A stretch of 64,000 nucleotides of DNA. It comes from Hymenobacter sp. 15J16-1T3B (GTDB lineage: Bacteria; Bacteroidota; Bacteroidia; Cytophagales; Hymenobacteraceae). Below the pieces are notes generated by a model. The model was not told the origin of the DNA, ran no database searches, and saw nothing but the letters and a program-made list of their open reading frames with translations. Position numbers and translations under genes: made by a program. Positions 26,441-34,974 of the stretch are shown piece after piece (position 1 is the first letter of the stretch; each line of letters begins with the position of its first letter). The stretch covers positions 62,001-126,000 of the forward strand of contig NZ_JAJFAV010000010.1 in NCBI RefSeq assembly GCF_020711235.1, written 5' to 3'.

Positions 26441-28939
26441 TTACTGCACGCTGACGCGGCGCGCCACCGTGCCCTGGGCGTAGTGCACGCGCAGCAGGTA
26501 CTGGCCGGCCGGCAGCCCTTCCACCGACAACGTGGCGTCGGGGGCGGCGGACAGCGCTTGGCGGCGCACCGGGCGGCCCAGAATATCGAGCAGCTCCAAG
26601 GACTGGGCGCGGGCCGCAGGGTCGAGGCTGACGTGCAGGGTGGTGCGGGCCGGCACCGGCCAGGCCTGGGTGCGGTCGGCCACGGCCTGGGGCAGGGCGG
26701 CGTGCAGTACGTTCGGGGCCGTAATGCGGGCCAGGGCGTGGGCCGACTGCCCGCTCAGGGCGTTGAAGAAGCCACCAATTACCACGGCCCCGTCGGTTTG
26801 CACCAGCAGGCTGCGCACGCTGCTGTTGGGCACGGTGGTAGCGGCGAAGCTGGCGTCGGCCGTGCCATCGGCGTTCAGGCGGGCCAGGTTGGCGGGCAGG
26901 CCCGCCGTGCTGGTGAAAGCACCGCCGACCAGCAGGCGGTTGTTGGGCTGCACGGCCAGGCTGAAGACCGTGCCGGTGAGGGCCGCGGGCGTAAAGCCGG
27001 TATCGATGGTGCCGTCGGCGTTCAGGCGGGCCAGGTTGGCGCGGGGCGTGCCGCCCACCGCGCCGAAGGCGCCACCCAGCAGGATCTTGCCGTCGGGCTG
27101 CAGCGCCAGGGCGTAGGTGCGGTAAGTCGACGAGTTGCTCCCGCTCGGGTTGGTGAGGGTCAGCGCGGTAAAGCTGGCGTCAACGGTGCCGTTGGCCAGC
27201 AGGCGCATGACGCGCGACGTCGCCGTGCTGGTCGTGCGGGCGTACGCCTCTACCAGCAGCTTGCCATCCGGTTGCAGCGCCATATTGTGAAACTGGCTGA
27301 TGGCGTTGGCGCCGGTGGTGACCGGGGCAAACGACGCATCGTAGTTTCCGGCGCCGTCGAGGCGCACCAGCCCGGCCACCGAGCGGTTGCTGTAGAAAGA
27401 AAAACTGCCGCCGGCCAACAAGCGGCCGTCCGGCTGCAGCACCAGGCGGCTCACCGGGCCGCTGAATGCGGTTGGTGCGAAGGTGTTGTCGATTGCGCCG
27501 GTGCTTTGGAAGCGCAGCACTTGCGTGCCGGTAGCCACCACGGCCGACCCGTTTTGCAGCACGATGTCGTTGACGGCGGTGCCCAGGCCCCCCGAGTTGT
27601 ACCCGTACTGTTGGTCCAGCGAGCCGTCGGTATTGATGCGGGCCAAGCGCCGGGCCGGCTGCCCGTTGATTTCGGTGAACGTACCTCCGACCACGTACTT
27701 ACCGTCCGCTTGGCGTACCGCGGCGTAAATACCGGCGTTGGTTTGAATTTTCGGCTGGAACGCTGCGTCGACGGCGCCGGCGCTGCTGAGCTGAATCAGG
27801 GTGCGGTCGGGCGTGCCGTTGAAGTCGCTGAAATTGCCCGCCACCAGCGTGCCGCCGCTGGCCAGCGCGGTGAGCGAGTAGGGCGAGGCGTTCGGCCCGG
27901 TGCCCACCTGGTAAGTGGCGTCAATGGTGCCGTTGGGGTTGAGGCGCGTCAGGTACGGGCTGCTGCCGCTGCCGCCGATTACTACAATCTTGCCATCAGC
28001 CTGCACGTGCATGGCGTCGCCGTAAAAAGAGCCAGGAAAATAGGCCTGGGTCGGCTGGGCAAAGGTGTTATCGGGGGTGCCGTTGGCGTTTAGGCGAATG
28101 AGGGTGGTGGTAGTGCTGGTAGTGGGGTAAAACTGGCCCGCCAGCAAGATTTTGCCGTCGGGCTGCACCGTGATGTTTTCGACCCCACCGTTGGTGGTGG
28201 CGGTAAAGCTCGTGTCGAAGCTGCCGTCGGCGTTAAGGCGGGCCAGGCCGTCGCAGTTGAACCCGTTGTAGCTGGTGAAGTAGCCGCCGATCAGCAATTT
28301 GCCCGAGGGCAGGGCTACCACGGTCAGTATTTCGTCGTTGGCGCCGGTGCCGGGGTTGAAGCTCGTATCCAGCGAGCCGTTGGCATTCAGCCCCACGATG
28401 TTGTTCGTCGCGGCGCCGTTGAAGTGGTCGAAGGGGCCCACGGCCACCACTTTGCCGCTGGGCAGCACCGCCGCGTCGTCGAGGTAGGTAACGCTGTAAA
28501 GTTGGCTGGTCGGGCCCGAGCCGGCATCGAAGCTGGCGTCGCCGGTGCCGTCGGCGTTCAGGCGCAGCAGGCCGCCGCTGCGCGATACGCCGCCCGCCGT
28601 CGTGGCGGAGCCGCCGAAGCCGACCAGCAACACCTGCCCGTTGCTGAGCAGGTGCATGCGTTGCACGGCCGTGGCCGCGCCCACGTTCTGCAAAAACGTG
28701 TTGTCGAGGCTACCGTCCGCGTTAAGGCGCACCAACCGCGAAGCAACGGAGCCGCCGTTGATGCGCAAAAAGGCACCGTTGATGATGCGCTTGCCGTCGG
28801 GCTGCTCCACGGCCGCGTACACCGTGCCGGGGGCGTAGGCATTCAGCGAGGTGAAAGTAGGGTCGAGGGTCTGGGCGGCGGCCGGCAGGCCCACCAGGGC
28901 CAGCAAGCTCGCTACCACAACGAGTCGAGCTGTTTTCAT
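26441..28939 (-). CDS. Delta-60 repeat protein with T9SS type A sorting domain
   Basis: An 832-aa secreted protein. Signal peptide MKTARLVVVASLLALVGLPA; then about 13 tandem delta-60 repeats of roughly 50-55 residues, each ending in a motif like LARLNADGSFDTSF with a following VQPDGKILLGG, which form a beta-propeller-like array. The C-terminus (WPVPARTTLHVSL, LELLDILGRPV, LPAGQYLLRVHY) is a type IX secretion system type A sorting domain, so the protein is probably exported through the outer membrane and anchored or released. Ligand unknown. The internal repeats also appear as near-repeats at DNA level, which makes the locus prone to copy-number change. Confidence 0.93.
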   Translation of the reverse strand: MKTARLVVVASLLALVGLPAAAQTLDPTFTSLNAYAPGTVYAAVEQPDGKRIINGAFLRINGGSVASRLVRLNADGSLDNTFLQNVGAATAVQRMHLLSNGQVLLVGFGGSATTAGGVSRSGGLLRLNADGTGDASFDAGSGPTSQLYSVTYLDDAAVLPSGKVVAVGPFDHFNGAATNNIVGLNANGSLDTSFNPGTGANDEILTVVALPSGKLLIGGYFTSYNGFNCDGLARLNADGSFDTSFTATTNGGVENITVQPDGKILLAGQFYPTTSTTTTLIRLNANGTPDNTFAQPTQAYFPGSFYGDAMHVQADGKIVVIGGSGSSPYLTRLNPNGTIDATYQVGTGPNASPYSLTALASGGTLVAGNFSDFNGTPDRTLIQLSSAGAVDAAFQPKIQTNAGIYAAVRQADGKYVVGGTFTEINGQPARRLARINTDGSLDQQYGYNSGGLGTAVNDIVLQNGSAVVATGTQVLRFQSTGAIDNTFAPTAFSGPVSRLVLQPDGRLLAGGSFSFYSNRSVAGLVRLDGAGNYDASFAPVTTGANAISQFHNMALQPDGKLLVEAYARTTSTATSRVMRLLANGTVDASFTALTLTNPSGSNSSTYRTYALALQPDGKILLGGAFGAVGGTPRANLARLNADGTIDTGFTPAALTGTVFSLAVQPNNRLLVGGAFTSTAGLPANLARLNADGTADASFAATTVPNSSVRSLLVQTDGAVVIGGFFNALSGQSAHALARITAPNVLHAALPQAVADRTQAWPVPARTTLHVSLDPAARAQSLELLDILGRPVRRQALSAAPDATLSVEGLPAGQYLLRVHYAQGTVARRVSVQ

Positions 28940-29029
28940 AAACAGTCTGCTAGAAGAAGGATAAAGAAGAAAAGGAAAAACGGGTGGGAAGTTACGGCAA
29001 AAAGCTTGTCCAACAGCTCCGGAATAGTC

Positions 29030-30184
29030 CTACACCAGCGCGAATTTCTTGCCCGGCAAGGCCCGCACCACGCCCCGAAACTCCAGCCCCAGCAGCAAGG
29101 TCGAGACTTGGTTGATGGGCAGTTGCGCCTGCCAGCTTAGCTCGTCGATCTGCTTTTCTTTGCACGCCTGCAGGATTTCGAGCAAGGCGAATTCCCCGGG
29201 CGTGAAGTCGGCCGGGTTCAGGCCCGCCGGCACGGCCGCCGGCTGCAGGGCGGCGTCCCAATTCAGGGCCTGCTCGATGTCCTCCGGCCCGGTGTAAATG
29301 CGCGCCTGCTGGTTGCGAATCAGCTGGTTGCAGCCCTCCGACGCGGGCTGATCCAGCCGGCCGGGCACGGCCAGCACCTCGCGGTTGTAGTCCAGGGCCA
29401 GCTCGGCGGTGATGAGGGCGCCGCCTTTCTTGGCCGCTTCGACCACCACCGTGGCGTCGGTGAGTCCGGCAATGATGCGGTTGCGGGCGGGGAAGTTGTA
29501 CTTGTCGGGCGGGGTGCCGAAGGTGAATTCGGTGAGCAGGCCGCCGCCCTGCTCCAGCATTTTTTCGGCCGTGCGCCGGTGGGCGTGGGGGTAAATCGAA
29601 TCCAGCCCGGTGGCCATGACGGCCACGGTGGGCAGCCCTTCCTGCAGGGCGGCCCGGTGCGCCACGATGTCGATGCCGTAGGCCAGGCCGCTGACGACGA
29701 GCGGCTGGTAGGGCGCTACGCCCTTGATGAGCTTTTCGGTTTGCTCGCGGCCGTAGTCGGTGGCTTGGCGGGTGCCCACCACGGCCAAGGTGCGGGCGTT
29801 GTTCAGCTCGGCCGGGCCCTGGTAATAAAGCAGCACCGGCGCGTCGGGCACGGGGCGCAAGCGGGCGGGGTAGTCGGGGCGGGTGTAGTAGAGCAGGCGG
29901 GCGCCGTCTTGCTCGGCCCGGCGCAGCACCTGTTCGGCTTGGCGCAGGGCCGCGGTGCTGTTGCGCAGCACGTTCACCAGTGCGGGGCCCACGCCGGGCA
30001 CTTTCAGCAGCTGGTTGGGGCCGGCGTTGAGCACGTTCTGGGCCGAGCCGAGGTAACCGATAAGCTGGCGGGTGACCAGCGGCCCGATGCCGGGCAGCAG
30101 GGTTAGGGCAACTTCGGATAGGAGGGAAGCGGTGGAATCGGGGGCAGTGGGCTGCGCGTGCGCAGCGGGTGAAAATAGGGACAC
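29030..30184 (-). CDS. dprA: DNA-processing protein DprA
   Basis: A 384-aa cytoplasmic protein that loads RecA on incoming single-stranded DNA during natural transformation. Domains: N-terminal helix-hairpin-helix region (about 25-75, LLPGIGPLVTRQLI, VPGVGPALV), Rossmann-like DprA core (about 110-310; VVGTRQATDYG, SGLAYGIDIVAHRAAL, GTPPDKYNFPARNRIIAGL, VVEAAKKGGALITAELAL) and C-terminal winged helix (about 325-384). The start is GTG 30184. It lies 15 bases downstream of a broken membrane-protein gene and in the same direction as a MerR regulator, so the three appear to form one operon. Confidence 0.96.
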   Translation of the reverse strand: MSLFSPAAHAQPTAPDSTASLLSEVALTLLPGIGPLVTRQLIGYLGSAQNVLNAGPNQLLKVPGVGPALVNVLRNSTAALRQAEQVLRRAEQDGARLLYYTRPDYPARLRPVPDAPVLLYYQGPAELNNARTLAVVGTRQATDYGREQTEKLIKGVAPYQPLVVSGLAYGIDIVAHRAALQEGLPTVAVMATGLDSIYPHAHRRTAEKMLEQGGGLLTEFTFGTPPDKYNFPARNRIIAGLTDATVVVEAAKKGGALITAELALDYNREVLAVPGRLDQPASEGCNQLIRNQQARIYTGPEDIEQALNWDAALQPAAVPAGLNPADFTPGEFALLEILQACKEKQIDELSWQAQLPINQVSTLLLGLEFRGVVRALPGKKFALV

Positions 30185-30199
30185 GGGGGATAAACTGGG

Positions 30200-30490
30200 T
30201 TAAAAAGCAATGAGTCCGGTCAGTAAGATAGCGGCCAGAAACAGAAGCGGAAACACCCCGAGCGAAATACCAAGCGCCCAGGTCCGGCGCAGACCGTTGC
30301 GCCGGTGCCAGCGTAGTAGTATCGCGCCGAGCAGCTAAGGAAACAGGATAGCGGCGGCAGCGCTAGTGCTGGCGGTGTCATCGTTGCGGCTGTAGTGCGC
30401 CAGGCCCGCCCGAAAGGGTAGAAAGAGCACTGCGGCATCCGTCAGCAGCGTCAGACCAAACGCCGCTAGTCTGGCCCGCCAAGTGCTCAT
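30200..30490 (-). pseudogene. Small three-helix membrane protein split by an in-frame amber codon
   Basis: Starting at ATG 30490 (overlapping the MerR stop as ATGA) the frame reads 51 residues (MSTWRARLAAFGLTLLTDAA onward) to TAG at 30337-30335. It then continues in the same frame for 44 residues to TAA at 30202-30200. The second part (LLGAILLRWHRRNGLRRTW, then LGVFPLLFLAAILLTGLIAF) clearly codes for membrane helices. Read through, the product would be 96 positions with about three transmembrane segments, and the amber codon falls inside the second helix. The simplest reading is a nonsense mutation in a real gene; two very short separate proteins are less likely. Family not recognised. Confidence 0.72.
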
Positions 30491-30858
30491 GCCCCGCCGC
30501 CCGGCTGCTGCTTGCCCGCTACGTCCAGCTCCTTGCGCAGCTGCACCAGGAAGTTGCGCACCTTTTCCAGGGAGTGAATCACGTCGACTTTTTCCTTGAG
30601 CTGGGGGCCGCGCTGCTTCATGATGTCGCGGGCGCCGGGAATGGTGTAGCCGCGCTCCTTCACCAAGTGGTAGATGGTGCGGAAGATTTCGATGTCCTGC
30701 GGGGAGTAGAGGCGGTTGCCCTTTTTGCTCTTGCGCGGCTTCAGGTCGTCGAACTCGGTTTCCCAGAAGCGAATCAGCGACGGGGCCACGTCGAACTGCG
30801 CGGCCACTTCGCCGATGGTGTAGTATTGCTTCTCGATGTCGCGCTCTTTGTAGGGCAT
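30487..30858 (-). CDS. MerR family transcriptional regulator
   Basis: A 123-aa DNA-binding protein with a MerR-type winged HTH: YYTIGEVAAQFDVAPSLIRF at residues 12-31, then KGNRLYSPQDIEIF (about 45-58) and a dimerisation helix (VDVIHSLEKVRNFLVQLRKE). There is no obvious metal or drug-binding C-terminus, so the effector is unknown. This short single-domain type is common in Bacteroidota. It is translationally coupled (ATGA) to the broken membrane-protein gene and lies upstream of dprA. Confidence 0.93.
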   Translation of the reverse strand: MPYKERDIEKQYYTIGEVAAQFDVAPSLIRFWETEFDDLKPRKSKKGNRLYSPQDIEIFRTIYHLVKERGYTIPGARDIMKQRGPQLKEKVDVIHSLEKVRNFLVQLRKELDVAGKQQPGGGA

Positions 30859-30967
30859 GGGGTAGCGGTGAGACCTTAGAAGTGAGAGGCGAGCGGGAGG
30901 GAAGCGGGAGAAAAGGACGGCCGGAACAGGTCTCGGTTCTGACTTCTCTTTTCTCAGTTCTCCAAAC

Positions 30968-30975
30968 TACCTTTG
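30968..30975 (+). promoter_or_regulatory. Bacteroidota -7 promoter box TACCTTTG (alaS)
   Basis: Exact TAnnTTTG match upstream of alaS; predicted leader about 140 bases. No TTG at the -33 position. Confidence 0.65.
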
Positions 30976-31034
30976 CCGGAAGGCGTTTCCGGGGCCGCTG
31001 CGGCGGCTTCCGAAGCCGAAAAATAGCCAAAAAC

Positions 31035-31064
31035 CGGCGGCGGCCAATTTTTCCGGCCGCGCCG
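31035..31064 (+). promoter_or_regulatory. GC-rich hairpin in the alaS 5' leader
   Basis: Arms CGGCGGCGGCC (31035-31045) and GGCCGCGCCG (31055-31064) pair over ten base pairs with one bulged base around the loop AATTTTTCC. It lies in the predicted leader, 56 bases before the alaS ATG, and has no T run. It may affect leader stability or translation; no T-box features (specifier loop, UGGN box) are recognisable. Confidence 0.4.
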
Positions 31065-31120
31065 CTGTTCCAAACGAATACTTCAACCCTGCGCGAAGCC
31101 TTTCGCGTTTGCAGCCGCTC

Positions 31121-33805
31121 ATGTCGCTTCCATCCGCTTCCCAAGTTCGTCAGCAGTTTCTCGACTTCTTCGCCTCCAAGGGCCACCACATCGTGCCCTC
31201 GGCGCCCATCGTGGTGAAGGACGACCCGACGCTGATGTTCATCAACTCGGGCATGGCCCCGTTTAAGGATTACTTCCTGGGCAACAAGCCCGCCCCCTAC
31301 AAGCGCATTGCCGACACGCAGAAGTGCCTGCGCGTGAGCGGGAAGCACAACGACCTGGAAGAGGTAGGCTACGACACCTACCACCACACCATGTTCGAAA
31401 TGCTCGGCAACTGGTCGTTCGGCGACTACTTCAAAACCGACGCCATTGCCTGGGCCTGGGAGCTGCTGACGGACGTGTTCAAGCTGCCCAAGGACCGCCT
31501 CTACGTGACCTACTTCGAGGGCGACAAGGGCGACAACCTCGGCCCCGACACCGAGACGCAGGAGCTGTGGCGCAAATACACCACCGAGGACCGCATCCTG
31601 CCCGGCAACAAGAAGGACAACTTCTGGGAAATGGGCGACACCGGTCCCTGCGGCCCCTGCACCGAAATCCACGTGGACCTTCGCAGCGAGGAGGAGCGGG
31701 CCCAGAAGCCCGGCGCCGAGCTGGTGAATGCCGACCACCCGCAGGTGGTCGAAATCTGGAACAACGTGTTCATGGAGTTTGAGCGCCGCGCCGACAAGTC
31801 GCTCGTCAAGCTGCCCCAGCAGAACGTGGACACCGGCATGGGCTTTGAGCGCCTGATGATGGCCGTGTCGGGCGTGAAGTCGAACTACGACACGGACGTG
31901 TTCCAGCCGCTGATTCAGTTCATTGCCAAGGAGGCCGGCGTGGAGTACCACGGCACGGCCCCGGCCACCGTGAACGACCAGCCGACCACCGAACACGAGA
32001 AAACCGACATTGCGGTGCGCGTCATTGCCGACCACATCCGCACCATCGCCTTCACCATTGCCGACGGGCAGCTGCCCTCGAACGTGAAGGCCGGCTACGT
32101 CATCCGCCGCATCCTGCGCCGGGCCGTGCGCTACGCCTTCTCGTCCCTGGGCCAGAAGCAGCCCTTCCTCTACAAGGTGGTACCCGTGCTGGCCGACCAC
32201 ATGAAGGACATTTTCCCCGAGCTGAAGCAGCAGGAGAAGTTCGTCACCCGCGTGATTGAGGAGGAGGAAATTGCCTTCCTGCGCACCCTCGAAAACGGCC
32301 TGCGCCGCTTCGACGCCCTGGAAGAGGGCTTCCGCCAGAACGGCGGCCACGTCGACGGCAAGTCGGCCTTCGAGCTGTCCGATACCTTTGGCTTTCCCTT
32401 CGATTTGACCGCCCTGCTGGCCCGCGAAAAGGGGCTGACGGTGAGCGAAGACGAGTTCAAGAAGGAGCTGGAGCAGCAGAAGGCCCGCTCGCGCAACGCC
32501 TCCGAGCAGGAGCAGAGCGACTGGACCATCGTGGAGCCTTCGCAGGAGCAGCCGCGCTTCGTGGGCTACGACGCCACCACCGCCGAGGCCCGCATCCTGC
32601 GCTACCGCGCCGTGACGCAGAAGGGCAAGACCGAGTACCAGCTGGTGCTCGACCAGACGCCGTTCTACGCCGAGTCGGGCGGGCAAGTGGGCGACACGGG
32701 CTACCTGCTCACCCCGCTCTCCAAGGTGCGCGTCATCGACACGAAGAAGGAAAACGACTTGATCGTGCACTACACGCTGGACTTGCCCCAGGACATCGAC
32801 GCCGCGGTGACGGCTCAGGTGGACGAGGCCCGGCGCCAGCAGATTCGCAAAAACCACTCGGCCACCCACCTCATGCACGCGGCCCTGCGCCAGGTGCTCG
32901 GCACGCACGTTGCCCAGCGCGGCTCCTTGGTGAACGACAAGCTGCTGCGCTTCGACTTTTCGCACTTCAGCAAGGTGACCGAGGAGCAGCTGCGCGAAGT
33001 GGAGCGCATCGTCAATGAGCGCATCCGCCAGCAGATTCCGCTGGGCGAGGAGCGCGCCGTGCCGCTGGCCGCGGCCAAGGAGCGCGGCGCCACGGCCCTG
33101 TTCGGCGAGAAATACGCCGACGTGGTGCGCGTCATCACCTTCGACCCGGAGTACTCGGTGGAGCTCTGCGGCGGCATTCACGCCCCCAACACCGGCGAAA
33201 TCGGCTTTTTCAAGATTGTGAGCGAGTCGGCCGTGGGCGCCGGGGTGCGCCGCGTGGAAGCCGTGACGGCCGAGCGCGCCGAGCAGTTCGTGGACGAGCA
33301 GCTGGACCTGCTGGCTCAGGTGCGGGAGCTGCTGGGCAACCCGCAGCACCTCACGACCAGCATCCAGAAGCTCTCGGAGGAAACCGCCACCCTGCGCAAG
33401 CAGCTGGAGCAGGCCGAGCAGCAGCAGCTCGGGCAGCTCAAAGACCAGCTGGCCGCCCAGGTGAAGCCGCTGAATGGCGTGAACTTCCTGGCCGCCAAAG
33501 TGCCCGCCCGGAGCGCCGACGCGCTCAAAAACCTGGCCTTCGGCCTGCGCCAAGTGACCGAAAACCTGGTATTGGTGCTCGGTGCCGACGTGGACGGCAA
33601 GCCCCAGCTGGCGGTGATGCTCGACGACGAGCTGGCTAAGGGCGGCAAGCTCAACGCCTCGCAGCTGGTGCGCGAGCTGGCCAAGGACATCCAGGGCGGC
33701 GGCGGCGGGCAGCCGTTCTTCGCCACGGCCGGCGGCAAGAACGTGGTCGGGCTGGACGCCGCCATCGGCAAAGCTGAAGGCCTGGTCAGCGGGCTGCTGG
33801 GCTAA
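31121..33805 (+). CDS. alaS: Alanine-tRNA ligase
   Basis: An 894-aa cytoplasmic class II aminoacyl-tRNA synthetase charging tRNA-Ala. The catalytic core (residues 1-250) shows RQQFLDFFASKGH, INSGMAPFKDYFLG and FEMLGNWSFGDYF; the editing domain has the zinc motif NHSATHLMHAALRQVLG plus CGGIHAPNTGEIG; the C-terminal DHHA1 domain ends GGGGQPFFATAGG. Start ATG 31121 (MSLPSASQVRQQFL) fits the family; a TTG four codons upstream is unlikely. Confidence 0.98.
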   Translation: MSLPSASQVRQQFLDFFASKGHHIVPSAPIVVKDDPTLMFINSGMAPFKDYFLGNKPAPYKRIADTQKCLRVSGKHNDLEEVGYDTYHHTMFEMLGNWSFGDYFKTDAIAWAWELLTDVFKLPKDRLYVTYFEGDKGDNLGPDTETQELWRKYTTEDRILPGNKKDNFWEMGDTGPCGPCTEIHVDLRSEEERAQKPGAELVNADHPQVVEIWNNVFMEFERRADKSLVKLPQQNVDTGMGFERLMMAVSGVKSNYDTDVFQPLIQFIAKEAGVEYHGTAPATVNDQPTTEHEKTDIAVRVIADHIRTIAFTIADGQLPSNVKAGYVIRRILRRAVRYAFSSLGQKQPFLYKVVPVLADHMKDIFPELKQQEKFVTRVIEEEEIAFLRTLENGLRRFDALEEGFRQNGGHVDGKSAFELSDTFGFPFDLTALLAREKGLTVSEDEFKKELEQQKARSRNASEQEQSDWTIVEPSQEQPRFVGYDATTAEARILRYRAVTQKGKTEYQLVLDQTPFYAESGGQVGDTGYLLTPLSKVRVIDTKKENDLIVHYTLDLPQDIDAAVTAQVDEARRQQIRKNHSATHLMHAALRQVLGTHVAQRGSLVNDKLLRFDFSHFSKVTEEQLREVERIVNERIRQQIPLGEERAVPLAAAKERGATALFGEKYADVVRVITFDPEYSVELCGGIHAPNTGEIGFFKIVSESAVGAGVRRVEAVTAERAEQFVDEQLDLLAQVRELLGNPQHLTTSIQKLSEETATLRKQLEQAEQQQLGQLKDQLAAQVKPLNGVNFLAAKVPARSADALKNLAFGLRQVTENLVLVLGADVDGKPQLAVMLDDELAKGGKLNASQLVRELAKDIQGGGGGQPFFATAGGKNVVGLDAAIGKAEGLVSGLLG

Positions 33806-33837
33806 GCCCCGCCGCGGCTGCGCGGCCTAACCTGCAT

Positions 33838-33875
33838 CGAACGGCGCTTCCGGTACTTTCCGGGGGCGCCGTTCG
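33838..33875 (+). terminator. Terminator-like hairpin after alaS
   Basis: Perfect 10-bp stem CGAACGGCGC (33838-33847) / GCGCCGTTCG (33866-33875) with further internal pairing (CCGG..CCGG), 32 bases after the alaS stop. The T tract is weak, so factor-assisted termination is possible. Confidence 0.55.
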
Positions 33876-33931
33876 GCATTTGGGGATGAGCCGGGCCTTT
33901 TCTTCCAGTCTTTCGACTGGGGCGGGTGTTG

Positions 33932-33939
33932 TACATTTG
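33932..33939 (+). promoter_or_regulatory. Bacteroidota -7 promoter box TACATTTG
   Basis: Exact TAnnTTTG match 15 bases before ATG 33955. It excludes the longer upstream start at 33880 for the following gene and gives a leader of about ten bases. Confidence 0.7.
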
Positions 33940-33954
33940 CCCAAACGCTTGGTT

Positions 33955-34749
33955 ATGAAATTACTATTACTACTGGCCGGCGGGCTGCTCGGCGCGGCGG
34001 CGGCGCGGGCCCAGGCGCCCGCGGCCCCGAGCTGCTTACCCGATTCGCTGGTGCGCTTCCTTGATGCCGAAATGCTGCCGGCGGCCCCGGCGCAGGCGCA
34101 GTACACGCGCGTGCTGGTGCCGCCGGCCGGCGCCGGCAGCCCGGTTGTCAACCGCCTCTACTTTCCCGATGGCCAGCTGTACTCCGAAGTCACCTTTGCC
34201 GCCCCCGACCGGCGCGTGCAGCAGGGCCCGGTGCGCACCTACTACCCCGGCGGCCAGCTGCGGATGACCTACCAGGCCGACGACGACATCATCGACGGCT
34301 ACCTGCGCACCTACTACCCCGACGGGCAGCTGAAGCGCAACGACCTCTACGACCACGGCCGGCTGATCAAAGGCCAGTATTTCACCCCCGACGGGCAACC
34401 GGTGGAGCCCCACGTGCCGTTTCGGCAAGACCCGGCCTACCCCGGTGGCAACGCCGCGCTGGTCAGCTACCTGCAGGCGCACCTCACTTACCCCAAGGCC
34501 CTGACCGACGTCGGCGACGGGCAGGTGCTGGTGGCCTTCACCGTCACGGCGCGCGGCAACGTGGCCGACGTGCGGGTGAAAAGCGGCGTCAGCCCTGAGC
34601 TGGACGCGGCGGCGCTGGCGGCCGTGCGCACCCTGCCCGCCTTCGAGCCCGGCCGCCTCGACGGGGAACGGACGGCCCTGCCCATGCTGGTGCCCATTAC
34701 CTTCAAGGCGCCCGGCGTTATCAAGGCCATGCGCCAGCTGGGCCTATAG
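33955..34749 (+). CDS. Secreted MORN/YwqK-repeat protein with TonB C-terminal domain
   Basis: A 264-aa exported protein: signal peptide MKLLLLLAGGLLGAAAARAQ; two to three YwqK/MORN-like repeats in the middle (LYFPDGQLYSEV, TYYPGGQLRMTY, TYYPDGQLKRND); and a C-terminal TonB-C-like domain (about 170-255, VLVAFTVTARGNVADVRV, LPAFEPGRLDG). It lacks the membrane anchor and Pro-rich spacer of a true TonB, so energy transduction is doubtful; it more probably binds outer-membrane or periplasmic partners. It is the first of three related genes in this region (36876 and 37759 are the others). The start at ATG 33955 is set by the signal peptide and the promoter. Confidence 0.85.
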   Translation: MKLLLLLAGGLLGAAAARAQAPAAPSCLPDSLVRFLDAEMLPAAPAQAQYTRVLVPPAGAGSPVVNRLYFPDGQLYSEVTFAAPDRRVQQGPVRTYYPGGQLRMTYQADDDIIDGYLRTYYPDGQLKRNDLYDHGRLIKGQYFTPDGQPVEPHVPFRQDPAYPGGNAALVSYLQAHLTYPKALTDVGDGQVLVAFTVTARGNVADVRVKSGVSPELDAAALAAVRTLPAFEPGRLDGERTALPMLVPITFKAPGVIKAMRQLGL

Positions 34750-34921
34750 ACGGCGTGGTGGCGGCTGAACCTTGCGCAAGCAGCGCGAGGCCGGCGGCCT
34801 GCAGGTCCTGCCGGGCGCCCGTGGTTCGGGGTAAGCGGCGCCTGACGGAGTAGGATAGGAGGCTATTGAGAATGATAAGCTGCTGAGCAACGGCAGGCTG
34901 GTCGGGTGGCCAGGCCCGCGG

Positions 34922-34951
34922 TTGTTTTCCCGGACCGGCCGCCTATCTTGT
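34922..34951 (+). promoter_or_regulatory. Promoter TTG-N19-TATCTTGT
   Basis: TTG at 34922-34924 and TATCTTGT at 34944-34951 are spaced by 19 bases, as in Bacteroidota promoters; the second box is a TAnnTTG variant lacking one T. It is 24 bases before the DUF5995 start codon. Confidence 0.6.
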
Positions 34952-34974
34952 CGCAACCTCCTAAGCAACCCGAT

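Noticed and set aside
30220-30438. 72-aa Cys/Tyr-rich minus-strand ORF near dprA
   Set aside because: It is the out-of-frame reading of the broken membrane protein gene, whose frame gives clean transmembrane helices on both sides of the amber codon.
30976-31120. T-box in the alaS leader
   Set aside because: No specifier loop, T-box UGGN motif or antiterminator is recognisable, and T-boxes are not expected in Bacteroidota.
30335-33553. 1072-aa minus-strand ORF opposite alaS
   Set aside because: It is the antisense shadow of the GC-rich alaS gene, with His/Val/Gly-rich composition. Only its last 51 residues (30335-30490) belong to something real, the broken membrane protein.
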